Assembly (NCBI RefSeq): GCF_900101615.1
Contig: NZ_FMZX01000001.1
Location: 806,001 to 870,000 of the forward strand
DNA from: Belnapia rosea
GTDB taxonomy: Bacteria > Pseudomonadota > Alphaproteobacteria > Acetobacterales > Acetobacteraceae
Direction of reading: 5' to 3'
Length of the DNA stretch: 64,000 nucleotides
Positions within the stretch are counted from its first letter, which is position 1. Each line of letters starts with the position of its first letter. Positions 53,860 through 63,319 of the stretch are shown one piece after another. The notes below the pieces were generated by a model. It saw nothing but the letters and a program-made list of their open reading frames with translations. It was not told the origin of the DNA and searched no databases. The position numbers and the translations under genes were made by a program.

Positions 53860-56240
53860 TGGCCGCTGGCGAGCCGCGCCAGCGCGGCCTGCCCCGCCGC
53901 ATCGCCGATGTGCTGCTGGGCCGGGGGATGACGCTCGGCCTCGCGGTCGGCGCCCTGCTGCTCGGCATCGCCACATTCTCGGTGCTCTCGGATGGCAGCC
54001 CGCTGGGGCCGACCAAGCCGGGCGTCGTGGTGGGTCTCGTTCTCGTCAACCTGGCGGTGCTGCTGCTGCTCATGGCCTCGCTGGCCGGGCGGCTGGTGCG
54101 GGTCTGGGCGGAGCGGCGGCGGGGCTCGGCCGGCTCCCGGCTGCATGTGCGCCTCGTCCTGCTCTTCGGCGTCGTCGCCGTGGTGCCGGCCATGCTGGTC
54201 GCGGCCTTCGCCGCGCTCTTCTTCAACCTCGGCATCGAGACCTGGTTCAGCGACCGGGTGCGGACGGCGCTGGAGGCGAGCCTGCAGGCCAGCCGTGGCT
54301 ATCTGGAGGAGCATCGCAACACCATCCGCGGCGATGCCATTGCCATGGCCGCCGACCTCTCCCGCGCCCGGGTCCTGCTGCCGGATAACGGCCTTGCCTT
54401 CGCCCGCGTCCTGGCGACCCACACGGCGCTCCGGAACCTGACCGAGGCGGTGGTCTTCGACCCGGCGACCCAGCAGGTGATCGCCCATGCCGGCTACACC
54501 ACCAGCTTCACGCTGGACCCGCCCCCGGAGGATGCCATCGCCCAGGCCCGGCTCGGCGACGTGGCGGTGCTGCCGGCGGATGACCGGGTGCGGGCCGTGG
54601 TCGCGCTTGATTTCGGCGAGGGCTGGATGCTGCTGATCGGCCGGCCGCTCGACGCCATGGTGCTGTCGCACCAGCAGTCGGTCGAGAAGTCGGTGGCGGA
54701 ATATGTCGAGCTCGACAACAATCGCTCCGGCCTGCAGATCACCTTCGTCATGATCTTCGCCATCGCGGCGCTGTTGGTGCTGCTGGCCGCGGTGTTGATC
54801 GGCCTCGTCCTGGCGAACCAGCTCGCCCGGCCGATCGGGCGGCTCATCGTCGCCGCCGAGCGGGTGCGGGGCGGCGACCTCTCGACGCGGGTGGAGGAAG
54901 TGGCGGCGGATGAGGAGATCGCCAGCCTCGCCCGCGCCTTCAACCGCATGACCAACCAGCTCGCCGCCCAACGGTCGGAGTTGCTGCAGGCCTATCGGCA
55001 GATCGACGAGCGGCGGCGCTTTATCGAGACGGTGCTCGCCGGCGTCTCCGCGGGCGTGGTGGGGCTGGAGACCGATGGGCGGATCAACCTGCCGAACCGC
55101 CGGGCGAGCGAGCTGCTCGGTATCGACCTCGATGCCGCCATCGGCCGGCCGATGTCCGAGGTCGCGCCGGAATTCGCACCGCTCCTTGCCCCCGGCGCGC
55201 TGTCCTCCGCCGATGGCGGCATGGACCGCAGCCGGACCGCCGAGATCCGCATCGGCCCGCCGAGCCACCGCCGCACCCTGCTCGCCCAGATCGGCGAGGA
55301 GCGCCAGGCCGGCGGCGGCGGCGAGATCTCGGGTTTCGTCGTGACCTTCGATGACATCACCGAGTTGCTTTCTGCCCAGCGCAAGGCGGCCTGGGCCGAT
55401 GTGGCACGGCGGATCGCCCATGAAATCAAGAACCCGCTGACCCCGATCCAGCTCTCGGCCGAGCGGCTCAAGCGGCGCTACCTGAAGCAGATCAGCAATG
55501 ATCCCGAGACCTTCGTCGCCTGCACCGACACCATCGTCCGGCAGGTCGGCGATATCGGCCGAATGGTCGATGAATTCTCCGCCTTCGCCCGCATGCCCCA
55601 GCCGGTCATCCGGCCGGAGGACCTGTCCCAGGTCCTGCGGGAGGCGCTGGTGCTGCAGCGCGATGCCCATCCCGGCATCGCCTACAGGATCGAGTTGCCC
55701 GGCGAGGTGGAGGGCGACCGGCCGGCGAGGGGCCCCGTCATCCCCTGCGACCGCCGGCTGCTCGGCCAGGCGCTGACGAATCTGCTGATGAACGCCGCCG
55801 ATGCGGTCACCATGCGGGCACAGGCGGAGCGGGAGGCGGGCGCCGAGCCGGGATCGCTGCTTGGACACATCACCGTGCGCATCGAGCCGGGCGAGGAGAC
55901 GGTCGCGATCGCCATCGAGGATGATGGGATCGGCTTGCCCCAAGGGGATGAGCGTGACCGGCTGGCGGAGCCCTATGTGACGCATAAACCGAAAGGAACC
56001 GGCCTCGGCCTTGCCATCGTGAAGAAGATCATGGAGGACCATGGGGGCAGGCTGGGACTGGAGGACAGACCCCAGGAGGTGGCGTCGGGGCGCGGTGGTG
56101 CCCGGGCGGTGCTCACCCTGCCCTGGCGGCCTGGGGGGGAGCGCATGGCAGAGCGCAGCGGGGAACCCCTGGCCGGCATGGAGACAGACTCGCTTGACCC
56201 TTGGCCGGATGGCAGCATGAGGCGCGCGCATGGCGCATGA
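53859..56240 (+). CDS. ntrY: Membrane sensor kinase NtrY
   Basis: A 793-residue histidine kinase. Four membrane segments lie in the first ~310 residues (for example LGLAVGALLLGIATF; VVVGLVLVNLAVLLLLMASL; MIFAIAALLVLLAAVLIGLV) with an extracytoplasmic sensing loop between the third and fourth. HAMP (GRLIVAAERVRGGDLSTRVE), PAS, H-box (RIAHEIKNPLTPIQLSAERL) and HATPase (TGLGLAIVKKIMEDHGG) follow. It pairs with NtrX in nitrogen and redox responses. It overlaps ntrC by one base and ntrX by 11. Confidence 0.97.
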
Positions 56241-57639
56241 AATCCTGATCGTGGACGATGAGCCTGATATCCGGGCGCTGATCGAGGGCATTCTCTCGGA
56301 CGAAGGCTACGAAACGCGGCAGGCGGCGAATTCCGACCAGGCGGTGGCTGCCTTCAAGCAGCGCCGGCCGTCCATGGTCGTGCTCGACATCTGGCTGCAG
56401 AATTCGAAGCTGGACGGCCTCGGCATCCTGGCCGCGCTGCATCGGGAAGAGCCGCAGGTGCCGGTGGTGATGATCTCCGGCCATGGCACCATCGAGACGG
56501 CGGTGCGGGCCATCCAGCAGGGCGCCTACGACTTCATCGAGAAGCCGTTCAACTCGGATCGCCTTCTGCTGGTCGTTGCGCGGGCGCTGGAGGCAGCGCG
56601 GCTGCGACGGGAGAATTCCGAGCTCCGGCTGCGGGCCGGGCCGGAGACCGAGTTGGTCGGCACTTCGGCTAGCCTGGCGCAGCTGCGCGCCGCGATCGAG
56701 CGCGTGGCGCCGACCGGCAGCCGGGTGCTGGTCAGCGGACCGGCCGGAGCGGGGAAGGAGGTGGCTGCACGGATGATCCATGCCCGTTCCCGCCGTGCCG
56801 ACGGACCCTTCGTTGCGCTGAACTGCGCAACCCTCAATCCGGCCCGCTTCGAGGAGGAGTTGTTTGGTCTCGAGGCTGGGACGGATGCCCAGGCGGCCCC
56901 GCGCCGCGCCGGTGTGCTGGAGCGCGCCCATGGCGGCACGCTGCTGCTGGACGAGGTGGCCGACATGCCACTCGAGACCCAGGGCAAGATCGTCCGCGCT
57001 CTGCAGGAGCAGGGTTTCGAGCGGATCGGCGGGGCTACCCGGGTGAAGGTGGATGTCCGCGTCATCGCCACCACCAACCGGGACCTCCAGAACGAGATCG
57101 CCGCCGGCCGCTTCCGCGAGGATCTCTACTATCGGCTTGCCGTGGTGCCGTTGCGGATTCCGGCCCTGCGCGAGCGGCGGGAGGATGTGCCGGCCCTGGC
57201 CCGGCACTTCATGGCCCGCTCCGGTGAGACCTCCGGCATGCCGCCGCGGGAGCTGGCCGAGGATGCCATGGCGGCGCTCCAGGCCTATGACTGGCCTGGC
57301 AATGTCCGTCAGCTGCGGAATCTGATCGACTGGCTGCTCATCATGGCGCCCGGCGAAGCCCGGGAGCCGATCCGCGCCGAGATGCTGCCGCCGGAGGTGG
57401 GCTCGGCCGCGCCGGCCATGCTGAAGCTCGACCGCAGCTCGGAGATCATGACCCTTCCGTTGCGCGAGGCGCGGGAGCTGTTCGAGAAGCAGTATCTGGA
57501 GGCCCAGCTGCTCCGCTTCGGCGGCAATATCAGCCGCACCGCCAACTTCGTCGGGATGGAGCGAAGCGCCCTGCACCGGAAACTGAAATTCCTCGGCGTC
57601 CAGGCCGAGGACCGGGTGCCAGCCGGGCCGGCCCTGTGA
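56230..57639 (+). CDS. ntrX: Response regulator NtrX
   Basis: A 469-residue NtrC-family regulator. Receiver Asp in [16 protein letters not shown] and Lys in FIEKPFN; AAA+ domain with GPAGAGKE and [11 protein letters not shown]. The sigma-54 loop is not GAFTGA: the segment reads [20 protein letters not shown], consistent with the known lack of the motif in alphaproteobacterial NtrX, which then works with other RNA polymerase forms. C-terminal Fis-type helix-turn-helix ([20 protein letters not shown]). Overlaps ntrY. Confidence 0.97.
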   Translation: MAHEILIVDDEPDIRALIEGILSDEGYETRQAANSDQAVAAFKQRRPSMVVLDIWLQNSKLDGLGILAALHREEPQVPVVMISGHGTIETAVRAIQQGAYDFIEKPFNSDRLLLVVARALEAARLRRENSELRLRAGPETELVGTSASLAQLRAAIERVAPTGSRVLVSGPAGAGKEVAARMIHARSRRADGPFVALNCATLNPARFEEELFGLEAGTDAQAAPRRAGVLERAHGGTLLLDEVADMPLETQGKIVRALQEQGFERIGGATRVKVDVRVIATTNRDLQNEIAAGRFREDLYYRLAVVPLRIPALRERREDVPALARHFMARSGETSGMPPRELAEDAMAALQAYDWPGNVRQLRNLIDWLLIMAPGEAREPIRAEMLPPEVGSAAPAMLKLDRSSEIMTLPLREARELFEKQYLEAQLLRFGGNISRTANFVGMERSALHRKLKFLGVQAEDRVPAGPAL

Positions 57640-57671
57640 TCTCCTGGCGGAACGATTAGTCGGGATACCCC

Positions 57672-58544
57672 ATGTCGCGCATCGCTTACGTCAACGGCCG
57701 CTATGTGGATCAGCGGCTGGCCGAGGTGAATATCGAGGATCGCGGCTACCAGTTCGGCGATGGCATCTATGAGGTCGTCCATCTCTATGGCGGCCGCTTC
57801 ATCGACGAAGATCTGCACCTGTCGCGGCTGGAGCGATCCTTGCGCGAGATCCGCCTGCCGATGCCGATGTCCCGCCTCGCGCTGCGCCATATTCTGGCCG
57901 AGGTCGCCCGCCGCAACCGGGTGACCGAGGGGCTGCTCTACATGCAGGTGACGCGCGGCGTGGCGCGACGCGACCATGCCTTCCCGACCAGCCCCCTGCC
58001 GCCGGCGCTGGTGGTGACGGTGAAGCGCATCCCACCCTATCCAGCGAGTGTCGACCGCTGGGGCGCCAAAGCCATCACCCTGCCGGATCTGCGCTGGGCT
58101 CGGCGGGACATCAAATCGATCAACCTGCTGCCGAACTGCCTGGCCCGCCAGGCAGCACGGGAGCAGGGTGCGATCGAGGCCATCCTTTATGACGAGGCGA
58201 CTGGGATCGTGACCGAGGGCGCCGCGACCACCTTCTGGATCGTCGATGCCGAGGGTGTGGTGCGGACGCGCCATCTGGACCAAGTCATCCTGCCCGGCTG
58301 CACCCGGGCTGCGCTGATGGCCGAGATGCAGGCAGGCGGCATCCGTTTCGAGGAGCGGGAATTCAGCCTCGAGGAGGCCCGGCAGGCCCGCGAAGCCTTC
58401 CTCACCTCGGCGACGTCCTTCGTGAAGCCAATCGTCGCCCTCGATGGGCAGCCGGTCGGGGACGGGAAGGTCGGGCCCGTGGTGCGTCATCTCTTCGAAC
58501 TCTTCGCCCGCCATGTGAAGGGCGATCTCAGGAACGCCGCATGA
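57672..58544 (+). CDS. dat: D-amino acid aminotransferase
   Basis: A 290-residue fold-type IV PLP enzyme. NIEDRGYQFGDGIYEV starts the N-terminal domain, the Schiff-base Lys is in RRDIKSINLLPNCLARQ, and EGAATTFWIV and SVKP-type phosphate contacts follow. It transfers amino groups between D-amino acids and 2-oxo acids, supplying D-Glu/D-Ala for peptidoglycan or degrading D-amino acids. It follows ntrX by 32 nt and overlaps the HAD gene (ATGA), tying it to nitrogen regulation by position. Confidence 0.95.
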   Translation: MSRIAYVNGRYVDQRLAEVNIEDRGYQFGDGIYEVVHLYGGRFIDEDLHLSRLERSLREIRLPMPMSRLALRHILAEVARRNRVTEGLLYMQVTRGVARRDHAFPTSPLPPALVVTVKRIPPYPASVDRWGAKAITLPDLRWARRDIKSINLLPNCLARQAAREQGAIEAILYDEATGIVTEGAATTFWIVDAEGVVRTRHLDQVILPGCTRAALMAEMQAGGIRFEEREFSLEEARQAREAFLTSATSFVKPIVALDGQPVGDGKVGPVVRHLFELFARHVKGDLRNAA

Positions 58545-59206
58545 GCGCCGCCTCGCACGGCCTGCCACGGGGTATCCTGTGGGACTGGGACAACACCCTG
58601 GTCGATGGCTGGCTCGCCATCGCCGCCGGGCTGAACGCAGCCTTTGACCGCTTCGGCCTGCCGCGCTGGACGGTTGAGGAGGTGAGGGGCCGCGTCCGCC
58701 GCTCGCTGCGCGAAACCTTCCCCGAGATGTTCGGGGCGGAATGGGAAGTGGCGCGCGACGTCTTCTATGCCGAGGTGCGCGCCCGGCACCTCGCTGTCCT
58801 GGAGCCGATGCCGGGGGCGGCGGCTGTTGTCGAGGCCGTTGCCGCGCTTGGTCTGCCGCAAGGCGTCATCAGCAACAAGCAAGGGCCGTTGCTACGGGCC
58901 GAGGCAGCGCATCTCGGCTGGGCACCGCGGTTCCGTATCCTGGTCGGGGCAGGGGATGCGGCCATCGATAAGCCCGACCCGGCGCCCTTCCGCATGGCGC
59001 TGCCGGCGCTTGGCCTGCCGGCCGACTCCGTGTGGTATGTCGGTGACACGGCGCTCGACATGGAGGCGGCTCGGCGAGCCGGCTGCACGGCGGTGCTGCT
59101 CGGCGATGCGGCACATGATGGCGGGCCAGAAATTGCTGCGCCGGACCTTGCCTTTCCCGACGCCATGGCGCTCACTGCCTATCTCCGAGGCGCTTCTCCG
59201 GGCTGA
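58541..59206 (+). CDS. HAD-superfamily hydrolase, phosphoglycolate phosphatase-like
   Basis: A 221-residue HAD phosphatase. Motif I is [11 protein letters not shown] (nucleophile first Asp of DWDNT), motif II Ser/Asn in GVISNKQG, motif III Lys in [10 protein letters not shown], and motif [16 protein letters not shown]. The cap is small and helical, as in Gph/PpaX. It is coupled to dat. Substrate unknown; housekeeping removal of damaged phosphometabolites is plausible. Confidence 0.92.
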   Translation: MSAASHGLPRGILWDWDNTLVDGWLAIAAGLNAAFDRFGLPRWTVEEVRGRVRRSLRETFPEMFGAEWEVARDVFYAEVRARHLAVLEPMPGAAAVVEAVAALGLPQGVISNKQGPLLRAEAAHLGWAPRFRILVGAGDAAIDKPDPAPFRMALPALGLPADSVWYVGDTALDMEAARRAGCTAVLLGDAAHDGGPEIAAPDLAFPDAMALTAYLRGASPG

Positions 59207-59219
59207 TGCCAGTGCCGGT

Positions 59220-59235
59220 GGCAGCTTGGGCTGCC
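59220..59235 (+). terminator. Short hairpin between the HAD gene and hfq
   Basis: GGCAGC (59220-59225) and GCTGCC (59230-59235) with a TTGG loop, 13 nt after the HAD stop, in the 160-nt gap before hfq. Without a T-run; it may partly separate the dat-HAD unit from hfq. Confidence 0.35.
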
Positions 59236-59366
59236 ATGCGTGCGGCCGGGACCTCGCATGCCTTGCAAAGAGCAGCCCGAGGATGGATGGTGCGCCCTCC
59301 GGCGGGGTAACCCGTCTCGGGCGCGCCGCCATTCGAGTGGCCGCCAAGAACAAGAAGGACCGAGCC

Positions 59367-59684
59367 ATGGCAGCCGAGAAGTCCCAGAACGTGCAGGACG
59401 TGTTCCTGAACCACGTTCGCAAGAGCAAGACGCCGGTCACGATCTTCCTCGTGAATGGCGTCAAACTTCAGGGAATTATTACCTGGTTCGACAATTTCTC
59501 CGTCCTTCTCCGCAGGGACGGTCATACCCAATTGGTCTACAAGCATGCGATCAGCACCGTGATGCCGGGTGCACCGATCCAGCTCTTCGATGCCACCGCG
59601 GCCGCGCGTGAAGGCGCGAGCGTGTCCCGCGAGGGCACCACTTTGACCATGAACCGTGAGGCCAACCCTGTCGGCGGAGATTGA
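59367..59684 (+). CDS. hfq: RNA chaperone Hfq
   Basis: A 105-residue Hfq. Sm1 is [20 protein letters not shown] followed by [20 protein letters not shown]; the Sm2 block is [10 protein letters not shown], with the RNA-binding YKHA motif. A ~30-residue C-terminal tail follows. Forms a hexameric ring that matches small RNAs to mRNAs. AAGAAGGA lies 9-10 nt before ATG 59367. hflX follows and overlaps it, the conserved hfq-hflX arrangement. Confidence 0.98.
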   Translation: MAAEKSQNVQDVFLNHVRKSKTPVTIFLVNGVKLQGIITWFDNFSVLLRRDGHTQLVYKHAISTVMPGAPIQLFDATAAAREGASVSREGTTLTMNREANPVGGD

Positions 59685-61032
59685 ACAAGGGCTTCCCGCT
59701 CCGGCGAATGACCGGGGCGATGGATCCGATACCGGTCCAACCCGGGCCGCCGTCATCCTGCCATATGAGCGGCAGCCCCGGAGCATAGGGTCGCAACAGC
59801 ATGAGGCGGCGCCCCGGGCAGCGGAGGCCCGCCTGGCGGAGGCCGTTGGCCTTGCCGCCAGCATCGGCGTGACCATCGTCCATCAGGCGATCTACCCGCT
59901 GCGCGAACGGCGCCCCAGCACCTATCTGGGCGAGGGCCAGGTCGCCGCGGCGCGGCAGGCGATCGACGACCAACGGGTGGCGTTGGTTGTGGTGGATGCT
60001 GCGCTCTCCCCGGTGCAGCAGCGCAACCTCGAGCGGGAGTGGCGCTGCAAGGTCATCGATCGCACCGGCCTGATCCTCGAGATCTTCGGCGAGCGCGCCC
60101 GCACCAAGGAGGGCGCGCTGCAGGTCGAACTCGCCCATCTTGACTACCAGCGCACTCGCCTGGTGCGGTCCTGGACCCATCTGGAGCGGCAGCGCGGCGG
60201 CTTCGGCTTCCTCGGCGGCCCAGGCGAATCGCAGATCGAAATCGACCGCCGCCTGATCACCGACCGCATGGTGAAGCTGAAGAAGGAACTGGACCAGGTG
60301 CGGCGCACCCGCGGCCTGCACCGGCGGCAGCGGGAGAAGGTGCCCTATCCGGTCATCGCGCTCGTCGGCTACACCAATGCCGGCAAGTCGACGCTGTTCA
60401 ACGCCCTAACCGGCGCCGGCGTCTATGCTCAGGATCAGCTCTTCGCCACCCTCGACCCGACGATGCGCGGCATCCGCCTGCCATCCGGCCGGCGAGCCAT
60501 CCTGTCGGATACCGTCGGCTTCATTTCGGAGTTGCCAACCCAGTTGGTCGAGGCCTTCCGGGCGACGCTCGAGGAGGTCGCGGCCGCCGATATCATCCTG
60601 CATGTGCGGGATGTGGCCCATCCCGACACGGCGGCGCAGCGGGCCGATGTGCTCCGCGTGCTGGAGGAGATGGCCGAGGGCGCCAATGCGCCTCTGGACG
60701 AGGGCTGGCAGCGCCGGGTGCTGGAGGTGCTGAACAAGGCCGATCTGCTTGGTGGCGTCGGCGCGGTGCCTGGCGGCGCTGCCGACTCGGCCGTTGCCGT
60801 CTCGGCTTTGACGGGTGAGGGGCTGCCGCAGCTGCTCGAGACGCTCGATGCCCGTCTCTCCGCCAATATGGAGACGGTCCGCTACGCCATCCCATCGGCA
60901 GACGGGGCGAGGCTCGCATGGCTCTATCGACATGGCGAAGTGATCGAACGTGCCGATACCGAAAAGGATGTGCAGGTGACCGTGCGTCTCTCACCAAGCG
61001 ACCGCGCCCGCTTTGAGCAGCCCTCGCCATGA
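59656..61032 (+). CDS. hflX: Ribosome-associated GTPase HflX
   Basis: A 458-residue TRAFAC GTPase. N-terminal HflX domain ([39 protein letters not shown]), coiled Arg-rich linker, then G1 [10 protein letters not shown]3 DTVGFI and G4 NKADL. It splits stalled or heat-damaged ribosomes. The start is uncertain: GTG 59656 (29-bp overlap with hfq) gives ~30 non-conserved residues before [11 protein letters not shown], so a start further in is possible. Overlaps the next gene (ATGA). Confidence 0.96.
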   Translation: MRPTLSAEIEQGLPAPANDRGDGSDTGPTRAAVILPYERQPRSIGSQQHEAAPRAAEARLAEAVGLAASIGVTIVHQAIYPLRERRPSTYLGEGQVAAARQAIDDQRVALVVVDAALSPVQQRNLEREWRCKVIDRTGLILEIFGERARTKEGALQVELAHLDYQRTRLVRSWTHLERQRGGFGFLGGPGESQIEIDRRLITDRMVKLKKELDQVRRTRGLHRRQREKVPYPVIALVGYTNAGKSTLFNALTGAGVYAQDQLFATLDPTMRGIRLPSGRRAILSDTVGFISELPTQLVEAFRATLEEVAAADIILHVRDVAHPDTAAQRADVLRVLEEMAEGANAPLDEGWQRRVLEVLNKADLLGGVGAVPGGAADSAVAVSALTGEGLPQLLETLDARLSANMETVRYAIPSADGARLAWLYRHGEVIERADTEKDVQVTVRLSPSDRARFEQPSP

Positions 61033-61862
61033 CCCCTCGGCTTGACGCCCGGGTAATGGGCGAGGTGGCCCAACTGCTGCGGGAGGCAACGCGCACCGAG
61101 ATCCTACCGCGCTTCCGCCGCCTTTCCACTGGGGCCGTACGAACCAAGAGCGGCCCTCTTGACCTTGTCACGGATGCGGATGAGGCGGCGGAGCGGGTCA
61201 TTACCGCGGGCCTGCTGAAGCGCTTCCCTGGCTGCGTTGTCGTCGGCGAAGAGGCGACGTCGGCTGACCCGACGGTGCTCGATACGCTTGCCGGGGCGGG
61301 TCTGGCTTTCGTCGTTGATCCGGTGGACGGCACGGCCAATTTCGCCGCCGGCCTGCCGCTCTTCGGCTGCATGGCCGCGGCGATCATCGGGGGCGAGATC
61401 GCGGCTTGCTGGATTCACGACCCACTTGGCGATGATACAGCCCTGGCCTTGCGGGGGGAGGGCGCCTGGATCGAGGCACCGGATGGACATCGGCGGGATC
61501 TGCAGGTGGCTGCGCCAGTACCGGTCAGTCGGATGGTTGCCTCCGTCTCTTGGAGCTGGATGCAGGAGCCGATGCGCAGCCGCATTACCAGCCGTCTCCC
61601 TCGGCTGGCAGCCAGTGTGAATTTTCGCTGCGCCGCGCATGAGTACCGGCTTGCCGCCGGCGGCCATGTCCATGCCTTGATCTACAACAAGCTGATGCCT
61701 TGGGATCACGCGCCGGGCTGGCTGCTGCATCGCGAGGCCGGCGGCTATGCCGCTCGCTTCGATGGCAGCCCCTATGGGCCGGACCGCACCACGGGCGGGC
61801 TGATCGTCGCCCCGGACCGGTCCAGCTGGGAGTCCCTGCGGGAAGCTTTACTGGCTGAGTAA
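61029..61862 (+). CDS. Inositol monophosphatase family protein
   Basis: A 277-residue Mg-dependent phosphatase of the SuhB/IMPase/CysQ family. Metal-binding motifs are present in order: Glu-Glu in VVGEEATS, DPVDGTANF, and PWDHAPGW near the C-terminus. Substrates include inositol-1-phosphate and related sugar phosphates; SuhB also has a role in rRNA antitermination in some bacteria. It is coupled to hflX. Which phosphate it uses is not readable. Confidence 0.92.
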   Translation: MTPRLDARVMGEVAQLLREATRTEILPRFRRLSTGAVRTKSGPLDLVTDADEAAERVITAGLLKRFPGCVVVGEEATSADPTVLDTLAGAGLAFVVDPVDGTANFAAGLPLFGCMAAAIIGGEIAACWIHDPLGDDTALALRGEGAWIEAPDGHRRDLQVAAPVPVSRMVASVSWSWMQEPMRSRITSRLPRLAASVNFRCAAHEYRLAAGGHVHALIYNKLMPWDHAPGWLLHREAGGYAARFDGSPYGPDRTTGGLIVAPDRSSWESLREALLAE

Positions 61863-62296
61863 GCGGCAAAGGCTAAAGACGCCTCCGCCAGGGAAGCATC
61901 TTCCTTCCAAGTATCGTTTCCACCCTGCTCCCGATCCAGCCCCGAGCTCTGACCGCTTCCTGGGAAGCTGTTCGTCGTCCCAGCCACCGGCTTGGCAACC
62001 TTGTGCCTTGAGCCTGGTGGAATGAGCGACGGGGCAGGGGCCTTGCGTGTTCCAACCTGCGACCACCCTGGGTGTCGTGTGCTCGCAAGCCGATGGGGAT
62101 GATCTCTGCCGAACAGGCAGCGCCATACCTGACCCAGACAAAAGAGTTCGCTTTATGTTCACGAACTCTTCTGCGCTGGCCGAACGTGACACCAAGCGGC
62201 GAGAAATTTTCAGCAATTTGTGAATTATTTACAATCGCATGAAAAATATTTCCAACGGCGTAGGCTGCGAGTTCAGCGCATGTTAAGCGCTTTACA
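61863..62296. other. 434-nt gap between convergent genes with an AT-rich dyad
   Basis: No protein gene is convincing here, although it is unusually long for a convergent gap in this window. Sequence loses GC towards 62200-62260. Two overlapping dyads occur: TTGTGAATTATTTACAA (62218-62234, seven of eight pairs) within ATTTTCA (62206-62212) and TGAAAAAT (62240-62247). A GTTC-N7-GTTC pair lies at 62146-62160. A small RNA or binding site is possible. Confidence 0.4.
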
Positions 62297-63100
62297 TTAC
62301 TGTTTTTCAGCCTTTTTCACGGCCTGCCACTCGCTTTCCATCTCCTCAAGCGAGGTGTCGCCCGGAGTCAGCCCGCGGGTCGCCAAACGCGTCTCCACGC
62401 CCTGAAAGCGCCGCTCGAATTTAGCATTGGCACCACGCAGGCATTCCTCCGGGTCGAGATCAAGCTTCCGGGCCAGGTTGGCGAGGACGAACAGCAAGTC
62501 GCCGACCTCGTCAGCGAGCCGACTGGGGTCGGCCTTGGGTAACTCTGCCCGTAGCTCCGCCGCTTCCTCCTCGAGCTTGTCGAGGACACCGGCCGCATCC
62601 GGCCAATCGAAGCCGACTCTTGCGGCGCGGCGTGTCAGCTTGGCAGCACGGGTCAGGGCAGGGAGGTTGGTCGGAATTCCAGCCAGCGCCCCGGTCTCCG
62701 CCCGGGCGGCTCGCTCGGCAGCCTTCTGCACTTCCCAGGCGGCGACCTGCGCACCGGCATCCCGGGCCGCGGCCTCGCCGAAGACATGCGGATGGCGGCG
62801 GACCATCTTGTCGCTGATCGCCTCGGCGACTTGGGTGAAGGCGAAATGGCCCAACTCCTCCGCCATGCGGGCGTGATAGACAACCTGGAACAACAGATCC
62901 CCGAGTTCGTCCAGCAGCGCCGGGAAATCCGGTCCGCGACGGATCGCGTCAGCCACTTCGAAGGCTTCTTCGATCGTATAGGGCGCGATCGTTTGGAAAT
63001 CCTGCAGCTGGTCCCAGGGGCAGCCATCCGGCGCCCGCAATCGAGCCATGATGGCAAGCAGCCGGGACAAGGCGGCTTCAGGGGTCGGGGTCTCGGCCAT
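62297..63100 (-). CDS. mazG: Nucleoside triphosphate pyrophosphohydrolase MazG
   Basis: A 267-residue two-domain MazG. Each domain shows the ExxE...ExxD pattern: EEAFEVADAI with LDELGDLLFQVV in the first, LEEEAAELRAEL with ADEVGDLLFVL in the second. It hydrolyses (d)NTPs to NMP and PPi, cleaning nucleotide pools and tuning ppGpp effects. ATG 63100 (MAETPTPEAALSRLLAIMAR) matches family starts; the frame extends 78 nt into the AT-rich site upstream. Alone on the minus strand. Confidence 0.95.
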   Translation of the reverse strand: MAETPTPEAALSRLLAIMARLRAPDGCPWDQLQDFQTIAPYTIEEAFEVADAIRRGPDFPALLDELGDLLFQVVYHARMAEELGHFAFTQVAEAISDKMVRRHPHVFGEAAARDAGAQVAAWEVQKAAERAARAETGALAGIPTNLPALTRAAKLTRRAARVGFDWPDAAGVLDKLEEEAAELRAELPKADPSRLADEVGDLLFVLANLARKLDLDPEECLRGANAKFERRFQGVETRLATRGLTPGDTSLEEMESEWQAVKKAEKQ

Positions 63101-63168
63101 GGTGGGGCTTCCGCTAGAAGGGTGGGTTTCCCGTCGCAGAAACCGGTCGCAGGAGCAATTCAGGCAAA

Positions 63169-63265
63169 TTATCCCCATGGGTTATCCCCATGAAATTTAG
63201 TCGCATAAGATATATTATGGAAAGAAATAGCCTGGGGATAAGCTGGTGGGTAAGCCTGTGGGCAG
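63169..63265. other. DnaA-box-like cluster around an AT-rich core
   Basis: TTATCCCCA occurs at 63169-63177 and 63182-63190, and its inverse TGGGGATAA at 63233-63241. Weaker relatives TGGTGGGTAA (63244-63253) and TGTGGGCAG (63257-63265) follow. Each strong copy differs from the DnaA box TTATCCACA at one base. Between them 63191-63231 is about 70% A/T in a segment that is otherwise about 70% G/C. It occupies the gap between mazG and the MBL gene. Confidence 0.5.
63198..63225. other. dif-like XerC/XerD site
   Basis: Inside the AT-rich core the 28 bp divide as TAGTCGCATAA - GATATA - TTATGGAAAGA, the 11-6-11 layout of a Xer recombination site. CGCATAA of the left arm and TTATG of the right arm equal those of E. 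coli dif, and the inner arms are exact inverted repeats (CATAA/TTATG). Outer bases diverge. It could be the chromosome dif site, a mobile-element Xer site, or coincidence. Confidence 0.45.
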
Positions 63266-63319
63266 CGTGTTCGGGGTGTTGACCGTGTCTTTCTGGTCAG
63301 CCTCTGTAACCGGGACGCC

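Noticed and set aside
59270-59300. CTTGCAAAG before hfq as a sigma-54 -12 element
   Set aside because: No matching GG at the -24 position upstream.
62146-62160. GTTC-N7-GTTC, the alphaproteobacterial LexA-box form
   Set aside because: No convincing gene starts nearby on either strand, and one or two such matches are expected by chance in 64 kb.
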